Positions 18,150 to 28,701 of a DNA stretch of 64,000 nt are shown piece by piece. A program made the position numbers and the translations under genes. The first letter of the stretch is position 1. Each line of letters opens with the position of its first letter. Source of the stretch: Alteromonas naphthalenivorans (GTDB lineage Bacteria > Pseudomonadota > Gammaproteobacteria > Enterobacterales > Alteromonadaceae); NCBI RefSeq assembly GCF_000213655.1, contig NC_015554.1:434001-498000 (forward strand), read 5' to 3'. The notes beneath the pieces were generated by a model. That model did no database searches, was not told where the DNA came from, and saw only the letters and a list, made by a program, of their open reading frames with translations.

Positions 18150-19289
18150 ATGAAAATACTCAGTTTTATGAATATAGAGCGAGCAAGCGCCTTAGTAACA
18201 TGGCTGTTTGTGAGTAGCTCTGCGCTTTACTACGCATTTAGTCAATATGGTGTCTCATCCCACAGACCGTGGTTGATTGTTGCCGCAGCAGTTGGGCTAG
18301 CGCTGTGCTTTAGTGTGGTAACTAGGCGGGACACGTCGCTTCCTTCTTGGCGTATTCCGCTATTAATTGTAATGTACTTATTGGCAGTAGGGAGTTTGCT
18401 TTTACTGCCTTACAGTTATCTCGCTATATACTTAGTGGTATGGTCGGCATTGCTACCTTATTACTTAGGGTGGAGAAAATGTTTGGCTGTTTCAGTATTA
18501 GCGGCTTTACCTTTAGGGGTGATACACACCTTCTATTGGCAAGATCCCTACGCATGGCTAACGGCCGCACTGTTTTGGACATTTAATTTATTTGCCATGA
18601 TGATGTCGAATGTAGCTATTAAAGAAAAGTCCGCCAGAGAGAAATCTGAAGCACTAAATCGACAGTTAACCAGTGCCCAGCAACTCATTCACCAAGCTGG
18701 GCGACAAGACGAAAGGCTGCGCATTGCCAGAAATATACACGATGTATTAGGGCACCACTTAACCGCGCTTACCATCCACTTGCAGGTGGCTTCACATAAA
18801 GCCAAAGGTGCTGGGGAAGATGAAGTAAAGACCCACGTAGACCAGTGTCACAGCTTAGCAAAGTTGCTTCTATCTGATGTGCGAGAAGCGGTTTCTGATA
18901 TTCGCGAAAACGCCCCATTAGATTGGCAGCAAGCGGTAAGGGCATTATTTAAAGACTTACCGCGCCCAAGCCTTCAATTATCTATTGCCGATAATGTCAG
19001 CATTGAAGATGTCACGACAGCAGATATCTTACTTCGCTGCGTACAAGAAAGCTTAACCAATACCATTAAGCATACGCAGTCTGCGCAATTACAAGTCACC
19101 TTAGATAAAAGCGAAAAAGGGTATTCATTAACGCTGCAAGATGAGCAAGTGCCTACGGCAAAAACAATTCAGTTAGGTAATGGGTTGACGGGGATGTCGG
19201 AGCGAATTGAAGAGGCAGGTGGTTCGGTGAAATTTAGTTTTAATAAACATGGGTTTTTTACGCATGTGTTGTTGCCGGAGCCAGTATGA
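18150..19289 (+). CDS. NarL/DesK-type sensor histidine kinase
   Basis: A 379-residue kinase: five or six membrane helices over the first 155 residues with almost no periplasmic domain, then HisKA_3 with the phospho-His in RIARNIHDVLGHHLTALTIHLQ and a HATPase domain (VQESLTNTIKHTQS, GNGLTGMSERI). This is the layout of DesK, which senses membrane state. Its stop overlaps the response-regulator start by 4 bases (ATGA). Next to it on the other strand lies a membrane protein gene. Confidence 0.9.
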   Translation: MKILSFMNIERASALVTWLFVSSSALYYAFSQYGVSSHRPWLIVAAAVGLALCFSVVTRRDTSLPSWRIPLLIVMYLLAVGSLLLLPYSYLAIYLVVWSALLPYYLGWRKCLAVSVLAALPLGVIHTFYWQDPYAWLTAALFWTFNLFAMMMSNVAIKEKSAREKSEALNRQLTSAQQLIHQAGRQDERLRIARNIHDVLGHHLTALTIHLQVASHKAKGAGEDEVKTHVDQCHSLAKLLLSDVREAVSDIRENAPLDWQQAVRALFKDLPRPSLQLSIADNVSIEDVTTADILLRCVQESLTNTIKHTQSAQLQVTLDKSEKGYSLTLQDEQVPTAKTIQLGNGLTGMSERIEEAGGSVKFSFNKHGFFTHVLLPEPV

Positions 19290-19930
19290 GTATTCGTGTT
19301 GTATTAGTTGAAGATCAAATGTTAGTGCGACAAGGGATACGCTCCTTGTTGGCATTGGATGATAGTGTAGAAGTCGTGGCCGAGTGTGATGACGGTGCTT
19401 ATGTTATTGATGCACTTAATGCTAATAGTGCAGATATTGTATTGATGGATATTCGAATGCCCGAGATGACGGGTATTGATGCTTTGCGTGCAATGCGAAA
19501 ACATAACATTGATACCCCCGTTATTATGCTAACCACATTTGACGATCATGAACTGGTTACTCAAGCGATGCAGTCGGGGGCGAAAGGGTATTTGCTTAAA
19601 GATGTCTCACTTGAAACCTTAATTGACGCAATTAAATCCGTCGTTAATGGGGAAACCCTTATTCAGCCCAGTGTTACCGAAAAAGTACTAAAAGGGTTGC
19701 AAGGGTTAGAGGTTAGTTTCGAGTCATTTGAACAACCAGAAACCTTGAGCCCAAAGGAAATTGAGATCTTACGTTTAGTGGCCGCTGGCTACAGTAATAA
19801 AGAAATATCTGAAGCTATGTTTAAATCAACCGGTACGGTTAAGAATCAAGTGTCTGCCATTATGGCGAAAATGGGCGTGAGAGATAGAACACGAGCCGTG
19901 CTAAAAGCGCTAGAGTTAGGGTGGTTATAA
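19286..19930 (+). CDS. NarL/LuxR-family response regulator
   Basis: A 214-residue regulator with receiver (EDQ acidic pocket, phospho-Asp in DIVLMDIRMPEMTG near residue 54, KDVSLETL) and a LuxR-type helix-turn-helix (LSPKEIEILRLVAAGYSNKEI, residues 150-170 roughly). Coupled to the kinase by an ATGA overlap; followed by a strong terminator. Partner of the DesK-like kinase; target genes not shown by the sequence, the divergent membrane protein being the simplest guess. Confidence 0.92.
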   Translation: MSIRVVLVEDQMLVRQGIRSLLALDDSVEVVAECDDGAYVIDALNANSADIVLMDIRMPEMTGIDALRAMRKHNIDTPVIMLTTFDDHELVTQAMQSGAKGYLLKDVSLETLIDAIKSVVNGETLIQPSVTEKVLKGLQGLEVSFESFEQPETLSPKEIEILRLVAAGYSNKEISEAMFKSTGTVKNQVSAIMAKMGVRDRTRAVLKALELGWL

Positions 19931-19935
19931 ATATA

Positions 19936-19970
19936 AAAAGGCCTGCATTAGCTAATGCGGGCCTTTTAAC
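19936..19970. terminator. Bidirectional intrinsic terminator
   Basis: Long palindrome AAAAGGCC...GGCCTTTT (19936-19967) with inner arms GCATTA/TAATGC and T-rich end. It lies between the response-regulator gene and the convergent alcohol dehydrogenase gene. Confidence 0.88.
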
Positions 19971-20000
19971 ACTTAAACACAGTTTATTAGAAGCTAAGCG

Positions 20001-21158
<1,158 letters not shown>

Positions 21159-21385
21159 CTAAATAAGTGTAAGTAAACAACACGATGTCGTTACCTTTAA
21201 TTTCTTACGTAATGAAATAGATTATAGACCTGAGGCGAGGCTTTATAAATACAGATTTGGTAATTCATTATTACTTGAGTGTAATAATTTGTTGGTGTTT
21301 AATTGTAAGTTAACTGGCGTCTTCTAGTGAGTGTTTATCCCCATAGCGCCATGCTAAAAAACGAGAATCTGTAAAGGTATAAACG

Positions 21386-22261
21386 ATGACATGGGAAGGT
21401 ATAGTAGAATTTTGCGCAGTGGCCAGTACTGGCAGCTTTACTGCGGCTGCTACTAAATTAGATACGTCGGGCGCGCAAATAAGTAGAAAAGTCGCCAATG
21501 TGGAAAAGCGTTTGGGAGTGAAGTTATTCAACCGTACCACCCGAAGTGTGTCACTCACTCAAGCAGGGCATATTTACTTTGAGCAATGCCAACCAGCACT
21601 AAAAGCGTTAGAAGAGGCTGAGCTCAATACTAGTCAACTTCAAAAAGTACCCCAAGGGCTGATTAAACTCACCGCTCCGGTCGCCTTTGGCGAAGCTTTT
21701 ATCGCCCCGCTCATTAATCAATTTTTAAAAAAATACGAAGGTATAGAAGTAGAGTGTCGTTTTACTAACGACACCATGGATATTATTGATGAAGGTTATG
21801 ACCTGGCCATACGCATAGGTAATTTAGAAGATTCTACCTTGGTGGCCAAAAAGCTGGCTACCCGACAGCTATATGTGTGCGCCAGCCCAGAATATTTAAA
21901 TGTCTTCCCTGAACCTAAGCGTACCGACATGCTCAGCGAACATCAGTGCTTAGTAGGATCTCAGCCCCATTGGCGATTTAATCATGAAGGGCAAGCGCAA
22001 ACCGTGCGAGTGAAGGGAAGAGTGAAGTATAACAGTGGTAATGCCCTACATCATGCTGCATTGGCCGGGCTGGGTTTAGTACAGCTGCCAGGATTTTATG
22101 TACGTGAGTCGTTAGCAGTAGGCAAGTTAATTGAAGTGTTATCATCATATCGAGACAAGCGAGAAGCGGTATGGGCATTGTTTCCATCGAACCGGCATTT
22201 AGTGCCAAAAATACGCTTGTTAGTTGATTTTTTATCTGCGAAATTAGTTGATGATGAATAG
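21386..22261 (+). CDS. LysR-family transcriptional regulator
   Basis: A 291-residue LysR protein: N-terminal winged helix (VEFCAVASTGSFTAAATKLDTSGAQISRKVANVEKRLG) and periplasmic-binding-like effector domain from about residue 90. Divergent from the formaldehyde dehydrogenase gene with 236 bases between, the classical arrangement for a LysR activator and its target (inference). The effector is unknown. Confidence 0.9.
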   Translation: MTWEGIVEFCAVASTGSFTAAATKLDTSGAQISRKVANVEKRLGVKLFNRTTRSVSLTQAGHIYFEQCQPALKALEEAELNTSQLQKVPQGLIKLTAPVAFGEAFIAPLINQFLKKYEGIEVECRFTNDTMDIIDEGYDLAIRIGNLEDSTLVAKKLATRQLYVCASPEYLNVFPEPKRTDMLSEHQCLVGSQPHWRFNHEGQAQTVRVKGRVKYNSGNALHHAALAGLGLVQLPGFYVRESLAVGKLIEVLSSYRDKREAVWALFPSNRHLVPKIRLLVDFLSAKLVDDE

Positions 22262-22310
22262 TTCTTACTACCCGAATCTAGCATCGCTTAATTGATTATC
22301 GCTTAAATCG

Positions 22311-22340
22311 AAACGTGAAATACTTTGTGTTTCACTTTTT
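22311..22340 (+). terminator. Intrinsic terminator of the LysR gene
   Basis: GTGAAA (22315-22320) and TTTCAC (22330-22335) form a short stem with flanking A/T pairs, followed by TTTTT. It isolates the LysR gene from the thr leader region. Confidence 0.6.
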
Positions 22341-22401
22341 GCAATACAGTATGGTGAAAACTGCGGTTGACAGATAGACGTCTATACGGCAAATTGACCC
22401 T

Positions 22402-22473
22402 ATGAAAACGATTCTTCTTATTGGCACCACCAGCATTATGATTACCACCTTAAAACGGGCGGTCGCTGGCTAG
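22402..22473 (+). CDS. thrL: thr operon leader peptide
   Basis: A 23-residue frame upstream of thrA, rich in the regulatory amino acids: five Thr and four Ile. It ends 23 bases before an intrinsic terminator, the standard design of ribosome-mediated attenuation: with enough charged tRNA-Thr and tRNA-Ile the ribosome finishes the leader and the terminator forms. A GGGCGG stretch in the leader's end (22457-22462) can pair with CCGCCC of the terminator (22501-22506), a possible antiterminator. The ribosome site is weak. A candidate -35 TTGACA sits at 22367-22372 without a clear -10. Confidence 0.85.
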   Translation: MKTILLIGTTSIMITTLKRAVAG

Positions 22474-22495
22474 TGCAAGTAAGCATAAGACAACG

Positions 22496-22529
22496 AAAGC
22501 CCGCCCTCACAGAGAGCGGGCTTTTTTTT
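22496..22529 (+). terminator. thr operon attenuator
   Basis: Stem AAAGCCCGC / GCGGGCTTT (22496-22504, 22516-22524) with an 11-base loop and eight T. It lies between thrL and thrA, 62 bases before the thrA start. It works as a conditional terminator governed by translation of thrL (known mechanism of enterobacterial thr operons, inferred here). Confidence 0.9.
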
Positions 22530-22590
22530 ACTCACGTCATCGTAACCGATTTAAAGCAGTAACCTGGCGTAACCGATATAGGAGCAGCAC

Positions 22591-25056
22591 ATGAAAGTCT
22601 TAAAGTTTGGGGGCTCATCACTTGCCGACGCACCGCGCTACTTGCGCGTGAACGACATTAGCACGGCCACCCACCAAACCGATGGCGCTGCAGTGGTACT
22701 TTCTGCCCCTAAAGGGGTAACGAATGCATTGTCACTTTTATGTGAGCAGGCAGCCGCTGGCGAAGATTTCCACCCTCTATTTGAAAAATTGACGTCTACC
22801 GTGACCGGTATTGCTGATGCACTAAACGAAGAGCTCAGCGGCTTCGCACACGCCGATGTTACCGACTTCATTCATGCGCAACTGCGTGTACTTAATCAAC
22901 ACCTCGATGGTATTAAACTATTAGGTGTTGCACCTGACAATATTGCCGCAGGGATTTTAAGTATTGGCGAGTACATCTCGGTAACGCTATTTAGCGGCAT
23001 ATTAAGCGCTAAAGGTGTTAAAAATCGTATTATCGACCCGGTGACTTACATTCTTGCAGAAGGTGAGTACCTAGACAGCATTGCTGATGTTTCGTTAAGT
23101 AAAGCCCGTTTTACTGATGTGCCTATCGATGGTAGAGAGTTATTGGTCATGCCTGGATTTGTTGCTGCGAACGAGGCCGGTGAAAAAGTTACGCTTGGTC
23201 GCAATGGTTCTGACTACTCAGCGGCTATCTTAGCAGCTTGTATCGATGCGAGTTGTTGTGAAATTTGGACTGACGTAGACGGTGTTTACAATGCCGATCC
23301 GAATCAAGTTGAAGGGGCGGTATTGCTTGATAAGCTTACTTATCAAGAAGCCATGGAGCTTTCATACTTTGGTGCAAAAGTACTTCACCCGAAAACTATC
23401 GGCCCTATTGCCCAGCACCATATTCCTTGTTTGATTCGTAATACGCTGAACCCAGCGGCCCCTGGTACGTTGATTAGTAATGAAGCCAGCGAAAAGTGGA
23501 CGTCGGTTAAAGGTATCTCTCAACTTGATAATGTCACTATGTTCAACGTGGCAGGCCCTGGTCTTAAAGGCATGGTTGGCATGGCGAGCCGTGTGTTTGA
23601 GGTGATGTCGAATGCGAATATTTCAATAAGCTTAATCACTCAGTCTTCTTCTGAATACTCAATAAGCTTCTGTATTCAAAGTAAAGACGCGGATCGCGCG
23701 TTAAACTTGTTAGAAGATGCCTTTGCGCTAGAGTTGCAAAACCAATTGTTAGACCCTATCGAAGTGCGCCATGACTTAGCGATTGTTACCTTAGTGGGTG
23801 ACGGTATGCGTCATGCGAAAGGCTTGGCTGCACGCTTCTTTAACTCGTTGGCGCAAGCTCGCGTTAATAACGTGGCAATTGCGCAAGGGTCTTCAGAACG
23901 TTCTATTTCAACAGTTATCGAAAACAAGCGGGCGAAAAAAGCGGTTAAGGTTATCCACCAGAATTTTTTCTCAGACCGCCATACCATTGATGTATTTTTG
24001 GTAGGGTGCGGCAACGTGGGTACTGAGCTTTTAAGCCAAATTGCAAAACAACAGCCAGCTTTACTTAATCGTAATGTACAGCTGCGGGTATACGGTATTG
24101 CGAATAGCCGTAAGTTGTTACTTAACAGTCAAGGCATAGATTTAAGCCAGGACTGGAAGCCAGCATTAGATGCGGCCAGTGAAGGGCTTTCCATTGAACG
24201 TTTACAACAGTTTGTGGACGAGAACAGTTTGGTAAACCCGGTCATTGTTGATTGCACTAGCCACGATGCTATTGCTCAGCAATATGTAGACATGATGGAA
24301 AACGGTTTTCACGTAGTGACACCGAATAAGAAAGCGAATACCAGCTCACTCGACTATTACCGTAAGTTGAAGAAAACAGCATTATCTACGAATCGTCAGT
24401 ATCTATATGAAACTACGGTAGGCGCGGGATTACCGGTAATCGACAACCTTCAAAAACTATTCAGTGCAGGTGATGTATTACACCGTTTTGAAGGCATATT
24501 ATCGGGCAGTTTGTCTTACGTATTTGGCAAGTTAGAAGATGGAATGTCGCTATCTCAAGCTACAAGTACAGCGAAAGATAATGGCTATACCGAGCCAGAT
24601 CCTCGTGATGACTTAAGCGGAATGGACGTTGCCCGTAAGCTTCTTATTATGGCCCGTGAAGCAGACTTAGAACTTGAGCTTTCTGATATTGAAATAGAAT
24701 CGGTACTACCAGCTGGTTTTGCTGAAGACTGTTCCATTGAAGAATTCATGACACAGTTGCCTGAACTTGATGCTGAATTTGCCAAGCGTGTAGATGCAGC
24801 TAAAGCCGAAGGAAAAGTGCTTCGCTATATTGGCAGCATTGAAGGCGACAAGTGTAAGGTAACCATTCAAGCAGTACCTGCATCTAACCCATTATCGCAA
24901 GTGAAAGACGGCGAAAATGCACTGGCTATTAACAGTGACTATTATCAGCCCATCCCTTATGTGATTCGAGGCTATGGTGCGGGTGGTACGGTAACGGCTG
25001 CGGGTGTATTTGCAGATATACTACGTACTATGCCATGGAAGCAAATGGCACACTAA
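22591..25056 (+). CDS. thrA: Bifunctional aspartokinase I / homoserine dehydrogenase I
   Basis: Fused enzyme that catalyses the first and third steps from aspartate to threonine. The 821 residues match E. coli ThrA (820). The kinase part opens with VLKFGGSSLADAPRYLRV; ACT regulatory repeats occupy about 320-460 (VGMASRVFEVMSNANISISLITQSSSE); the dehydrogenase NAD loop FLVGCGNVGTELL is near residue 467, and the catalytic part contains DDLSGMDVARKLLI. AGGAG ribosome site 8 bases before ATG. First structural gene of thrABC; expected to be feedback-inhibited by threonine. Confidence 0.97.
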   Translation: MKVLKFGGSSLADAPRYLRVNDISTATHQTDGAAVVLSAPKGVTNALSLLCEQAAAGEDFHPLFEKLTSTVTGIADALNEELSGFAHADVTDFIHAQLRVLNQHLDGIKLLGVAPDNIAAGILSIGEYISVTLFSGILSAKGVKNRIIDPVTYILAEGEYLDSIADVSLSKARFTDVPIDGRELLVMPGFVAANEAGEKVTLGRNGSDYSAAILAACIDASCCEIWTDVDGVYNADPNQVEGAVLLDKLTYQEAMELSYFGAKVLHPKTIGPIAQHHIPCLIRNTLNPAAPGTLISNEASEKWTSVKGISQLDNVTMFNVAGPGLKGMVGMASRVFEVMSNANISISLITQSSSEYSISFCIQSKDADRALNLLEDAFALELQNQLLDPIEVRHDLAIVTLVGDGMRHAKGLAARFFNSLAQARVNNVAIAQGSSERSISTVIENKRAKKAVKVIHQNFFSDRHTIDVFLVGCGNVGTELLSQIAKQQPALLNRNVQLRVYGIANSRKLLLNSQGIDLSQDWKPALDAASEGLSIERLQQFVDENSLVNPVIVDCTSHDAIAQQYVDMMENGFHVVTPNKKANTSSLDYYRKLKKTALSTNRQYLYETTVGAGLPVIDNLQKLFSAGDVLHRFEGILSGSLSYVFGKLEDGMSLSQATSTAKDNGYTEPDPRDDLSGMDVARKLLIMAREADLELELSDIEIESVLPAGFAEDCSIEEFMTQLPELDAEFAKRVDAAKAEGKVLRYIGSIEGDKCKVTIQAVPASNPLSQVKDGENALAINSDYYQPIPYVIRGYGAGGTVTAAGVFADILRTMPWKQMAH

Positions 25057-25118
25057 CTGGCTCTTCTTCTAGAACAAAAGAGCCGCTGAAGTTTAAAGAG
25101 TAATTAAAGAAAAGTATT

Positions 25119-26072
25119 ATGAAAGCATTACGAGCATATGCGCCAGCATCTATTGGCAATGTAAGTTTAGGGTTTGATGTACTAGGTGCCGCACTTGCCC
25201 CTGTCGATGGTTCGCGCTTGGGCGACGAAGTGGATATTGAAAGTGCAGATACCTTTTCGTTAACCACGGTTGGCCCTTTCGCACACAAATTGCCTGGCGA
25301 CGCAGACAGCAATATTGTGACGCAATGCTATCACTACTTTTGTGCGCAAATGGAGAAAGTCGGAAAAGCGACATCACCAGTGGCGATGACTTTATCGAAA
25401 AATTTGCCAATAGGCAGCGGTTTGGGGTCGAGCGCAAGCTCTATTGTTGCTGCTTTTGTTGCATTAAACGCTTTTTATGATTATCCCTTCGATGAAGACA
25501 CTTTATTGACCATGATGGGTGAACTAGAAGGGCAAATCAGCGGTAGCATTCACTACGACAACGTGGCGCCATGTTATGTTGGCGGCATGACATTGATGAC
25601 TGGGGCAACATCTCCTGTAACCTTGTCGCTGCCTTTAGTGAAAGACTGGTATTATGCTATTTGTTATTCTGGCATTAGCGTATCTACGGCAGCCGCCCGT
25701 GACATATTACCCAAGCAGGTTGATATGGCCACGGCGCTCACTTTTGGTCGCCAGTTAGGGGTGTTTGTACACGCCTTGAATGCAGGTGAAAATGATCTTG
25801 CTGCCTCGGTAATGAAAGATGTAATTGCAGAACCGTATCGTAAACAGTTACTGCCGGGTTTCGATGAAGCAAGAGCCTTCAGTGAACAAGAAGGCGCGTT
25901 AGCCTTTGGTATTTCGGGTTCCGGCCCAACCGTATTCGCCGTATGTGACAGTAAAGAAAAAGCGCAGCGTATCGTTGCCTATTTAGACGAACACTATATT
26001 CAAAATGAAGATGGCTTTAGCCATGTGTGCCAAATCCCTGAGCAGGGAACCACGGTTGGCCCTATCGCTTAA
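25119..26072 (+). CDS. thrB: Homoserine kinase
   Basis: GHMP-family kinase that phosphorylates homoserine. Motifs: the N-terminal APASIGNVSLGFDVLGAAL, the ATP loop LPIGSGLGSSASSIVAA, and the C-terminal FGISGSGPTVFAV. Length 317 (E. coli 310). It lies 62 bases after thrA and 56 before thrC. Confidence 0.96.
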   Translation: MKALRAYAPASIGNVSLGFDVLGAALAPVDGSRLGDEVDIESADTFSLTTVGPFAHKLPGDADSNIVTQCYHYFCAQMEKVGKATSPVAMTLSKNLPIGSGLGSSASSIVAAFVALNAFYDYPFDEDTLLTMMGELEGQISGSIHYDNVAPCYVGGMTLMTGATSPVTLSLPLVKDWYYAICYSGISVSTAAARDILPKQVDMATALTFGRQLGVFVHALNAGENDLAASVMKDVIAEPYRKQLLPGFDEARAFSEQEGALAFGISGSGPTVFAVCDSKEKAQRIVAYLDEHYIQNEDGFSHVCQIPEQGTTVGPIA

Positions 26073-26128
26073 ATAAGTGATACAGCAGCTAAGTAAAATT
26101 ACGGCACAACTAAAAAAGGTATTAAAAC

Positions 26129-27415
26129 GTGGAATTGGTTAATTTAAAAGATGCACAGGACACTGCCTCATTTGCCGAAGCAGTTAAAAGAGGGTTGGGT
26201 AAGCAACAAGGTTTGTATTTCCCGACGCATATTCCAAAGCTAGATAATATTGATGAACTGCTTGAAATGCCGTTCGCGGCGCGCAGCATAGCGGTACTTC
26301 GTGCCATTATTGGTGATGAGCTTAACAATGGCGAATTAGAAGAAATCGTGAATACCGCGTTTGCTTTTGGCGCGCCGGTAGAGCAGGTAAGCGACAATAT
26401 TTATACTTTGGAGCTTTTCCACGGACCAACGTTGGCGTTTAAAGATTTTGGTGGTCGCTTCATGGCGCAAACCCTATCAAGAATTAGTGAAGGTAAACCA
26501 GTCACTATTCTTACCGCCACTTCTGGTGATACAGGTGCTGCGGTAGCGCATGCGTTTCACGGTATTGAAAATATCAATGTGGTCATTCTTTTCCCTAAAG
26601 GCAAAATTAGCGCCCTGCAAGAAAAGCTGTTCACCACTCTTGGTGGCAATATCCATACAGTAGCTGTTGAATCTGATTTTGATGAATGTCAGTCCTTAGT
26701 AAAAGCATCATTCGACGACCCAGACATCCGTGAAGGTTTACACCTTAACTCGGCTAACTCGATTAATATCAGTCGCTTGCTAGCCCAAGTATGTTATTAC
26801 TTTGAAGCGGTAAGCCAATTACCTAAAGATAAGCGTGATCAACTAGTTATCTCTGTACCAAGTGGAAACTTTGGTAACTTAACCGCCGGTATGATTGCAA
26901 AATCAATGGGCTTGCCAATTAAACGCTTTATCGCTGCCACTAACGCTAATGATACTGTGCCACGCTATTTAAAAACTGGCGAGTGGGCGCCGAAGAAGAC
27001 TGTCGCTACTATGTCGAACGCGATGGATGTTAGCCAACCTAACAACTGGCCGCGCATTGAAGCCTTAATCGAGCAGGGCTATGTTGATAAAGGCTGCTTA
27101 AAAGGCGAAATGGTAGATGAAGAGTACACTCAGCTAGCTATGCGCCAATTAGCGCAATTAGGCTATACCAGTGAGCCTCATGCTGCTATTGCTTACCGTG
27201 CAGTTAGCCACGATTTAGAAGACGGCGAAATTGGCCTATTCTTAGGTACTGCGCATCCTGCGAAATTCCGCGAAACGGTAGAAAACGTGCTGGGCACGCC
27301 TATTAGCTTGCCTAAGCCGTTAGCTGATGTAGCCGGTGAAGACAGCCTTGCTGTTGATTTGCCTGCATCTTACGATGCGCTTAAACAGCACATGTTGGAT
27401 TTACTAAAAGCGTGA
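26129..27415 (+). CDS. thrC: Threonine synthase
   Basis: PLP enzyme that converts phosphohomoserine to threonine. GTG start with an AAAAAGG site upstream. The PLP lysine is in [13 protein letters not shown]; the substrate loop [14 protein letters not shown] and the [13 protein letters not shown] phosphate cradle are present; 428 residues is standard. Its end overlaps the ung start by four bases (GTGA), so ung is read with the operon. Confidence 0.96.
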   Translation: MELVNLKDAQDTASFAEAVKRGLGKQQGLYFPTHIPKLDNIDELLEMPFAARSIAVLRAIIGDELNNGELEEIVNTAFAFGAPVEQVSDNIYTLELFHGPTLAFKDFGGRFMAQTLSRISEGKPVTILTATSGDTGAAVAHAFHGIENINVVILFPKGKISALQEKLFTTLGGNIHTVAVESDFDECQSLVKASFDDPDIREGLHLNSANSINISRLLAQVCYYFEAVSQLPKDKRDQLVISVPSGNFGNLTAGMIAKSMGLPIKRFIAATNANDTVPRYLKTGEWAPKKTVATMSNAMDVSQPNNWPRIEALIEQGYVDKGCLKGEMVDEEYTQLAMRQLAQLGYTSEPHAAIAYRAVSHDLEDGEIGLFLGTAHPAKFRETVENVLGTPISLPKPLADVAGEDSLAVDLPASYDALKQHMLDLLKA

Positions 27416-28071
27416 CCACATGGGCACAAGCATTGGGCAGTGAAGAAGATAAGCCTTACTTCAAAGCCCTAATGCAAAAAGTAGAATCTGAACGTGAAGC
27501 GGGTAAAGTCATTTACCCGCCTTCAGAAGATGTATTTAACGCCCTGACGATGACACCGCTAGAAAAAGTAAAGGTGGTGATATTGGGGCAAGATCCTTAT
27601 CACGGCCCACATCAAGCTCATGGCTTATGCTTCTCGGTATTGCCAAACATTAAAACACCTCCCTCGCTGGTTAATATTTATAAAGAATTAGCCAATGATA
27701 TTACCGACTTTTCCATTCCGAACCACGGCACGCTTACCTCTTGGGCCGAACAAGGTGTACTGCTGCTTAATACCGTGTTAACGGTAGAGCAGGGCAAGGC
27801 GAATAGTCATGCCAAGTGGGGATGGGAAACTTATACTGATGCGCTAATAGAGGCAATTAACACGCACGCAGAAAACGTGGTGTTTTTATTGTGGGGCAGT
27901 CATGCACAAAAGAAAGGCAAGCATATCAAACGCACTAAGCACTGTGTGCTACATGCGCCACATCCGTCACCGTTATCAGCCTACCGAGGCTTCTTTGGCT
28001 GTCACCACTTTAGCGACACCAATGCCTACCTAGCAAGCAAAGGACTTTCACCCATTCTTTGGCAGGTATAG
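27412..28071 (+). CDS. ung: Uracil-DNA glycosylase
   Basis: Removes uracil from DNA by base excision. Family-1 motifs: [18 protein letters not shown] with the catalytic Asp61, and [11 protein letters not shown] near the C-terminus; 219 residues. The start is a GTG inside the thrC stop (GTGA overlap) with no better in-frame start near, so it is translationally coupled to threonine synthase, an unusual functional pairing that puts a repair enzyme downstream of the thr attenuator. Confidence 0.95.
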   Translation: MTTWAQALGSEEDKPYFKALMQKVESEREAGKVIYPPSEDVFNALTMTPLEKVKVVILGQDPYHGPHQAHGLCFSVLPNIKTPPSLVNIYKELANDITDFSIPNHGTLTSWAEQGVLLLNTVLTVEQGKANSHAKWGWETYTDALIEAINTHAENVVFLLWGSHAQKKGKHIKRTKHCVLHAPHPSPLSAYRGFFGCHHFSDTNAYLASKGLSPILWQV

Positions 28072-28181
28072 TTTCTGGCAGTTGTAGCCTATTGAAAGGA
28101 TCGCGGTTAACAAAAGGCAAACGTTAGGCGTCGTTCTTTCGCAACTTTGAATGCCGCTTTGAAAGTAAGAAGCCAGAAAGT

Positions 28182-28216
28182 AAAAAGGCCGCCTGTTATT
28201 AACAGGCGGCCTTTAT
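28182..28216. terminator. Bidirectional terminator after the thr-ung operon
   Basis: Near-perfect palindrome AAAGGCCGCCTGTT...AACAGGCGGCCTTT (28184-28214) with A-tract before and T-rich end after. It serves thrABC-ung and the convergent small gene. Confidence 0.88.
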
Positions 28217-28217
28217 A

Positions 28218-28394
28218 TTATCTTTCCAGTGTTTCTAACTCGTATTCGAAACCACAATCGAGTTCAGAGAGCTCCTTTTCCAGTTTGAAGCGATCTTGAA
28301 GCGCTTCAATCTCTCTCCACTTGCGTTTTTTACTTTTTGTTTTCGCTGGGCTTGCTTCAATATCTAACATGGCAAATAAGTCTGATTTGTCCAC
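28218..28394 (-). CDS. DUF3545 family small protein
   Basis: A 58-residue charged protein with a basic centre (KTKSKKRKWREIEALQDRF) and an acidic C-terminal half, typical of DUF3545. I place the start at GTG 28394 because AAGGAG lies 8 bases upstream and the family begins MDKxDF/LxxMLD; a longer frame from 28535 adds a hydrophobic stretch not found in the family. Function unknown. Confidence 0.8.
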   Translation of the reverse strand: MDKSDLFAMLDIEASPAKTKSKKRKWREIEALQDRFKLEKELSELDCGFEYELETLER

Positions 28395-28621
28395 TGGGAT
28401 TCTCCTTTTTATTACCACTACAACAATACAGAGTTTGGTATTTATTCCCTCTGTATAATTTTGTATCACAGCCACAATTAAAATAAAACAAGTAAATTTA
28501 CTTTTTATTAACAAATTGTGACAGTATGATGACACAGGTAGATATCGTCAGTGTGTTTAGCAAAACAGTTAGCAGGTTACATACTTAGCAGCAAGTTAGC
28601 TTGTACGTTCTTATTTTCTGC

Positions 28622-28660
28622 CAATAAAAACGGCCGGGGGTAAGCCGGCCGTTCAGTTAT
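28622..28660 (-). terminator. Intrinsic terminator of tal-pgi
   Basis: Read on the minus strand: stem AACGGCCGG / CCGGCCGTT (28629-28637, 28645-28653) followed by TTTTTATT. It is 49 bases past the pgi stop. Confidence 0.85.
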
Positions 28661-28701
28661 TATTTGCACCAAATTTGAGTGATTACATCACTCGGACTTC
28701 C

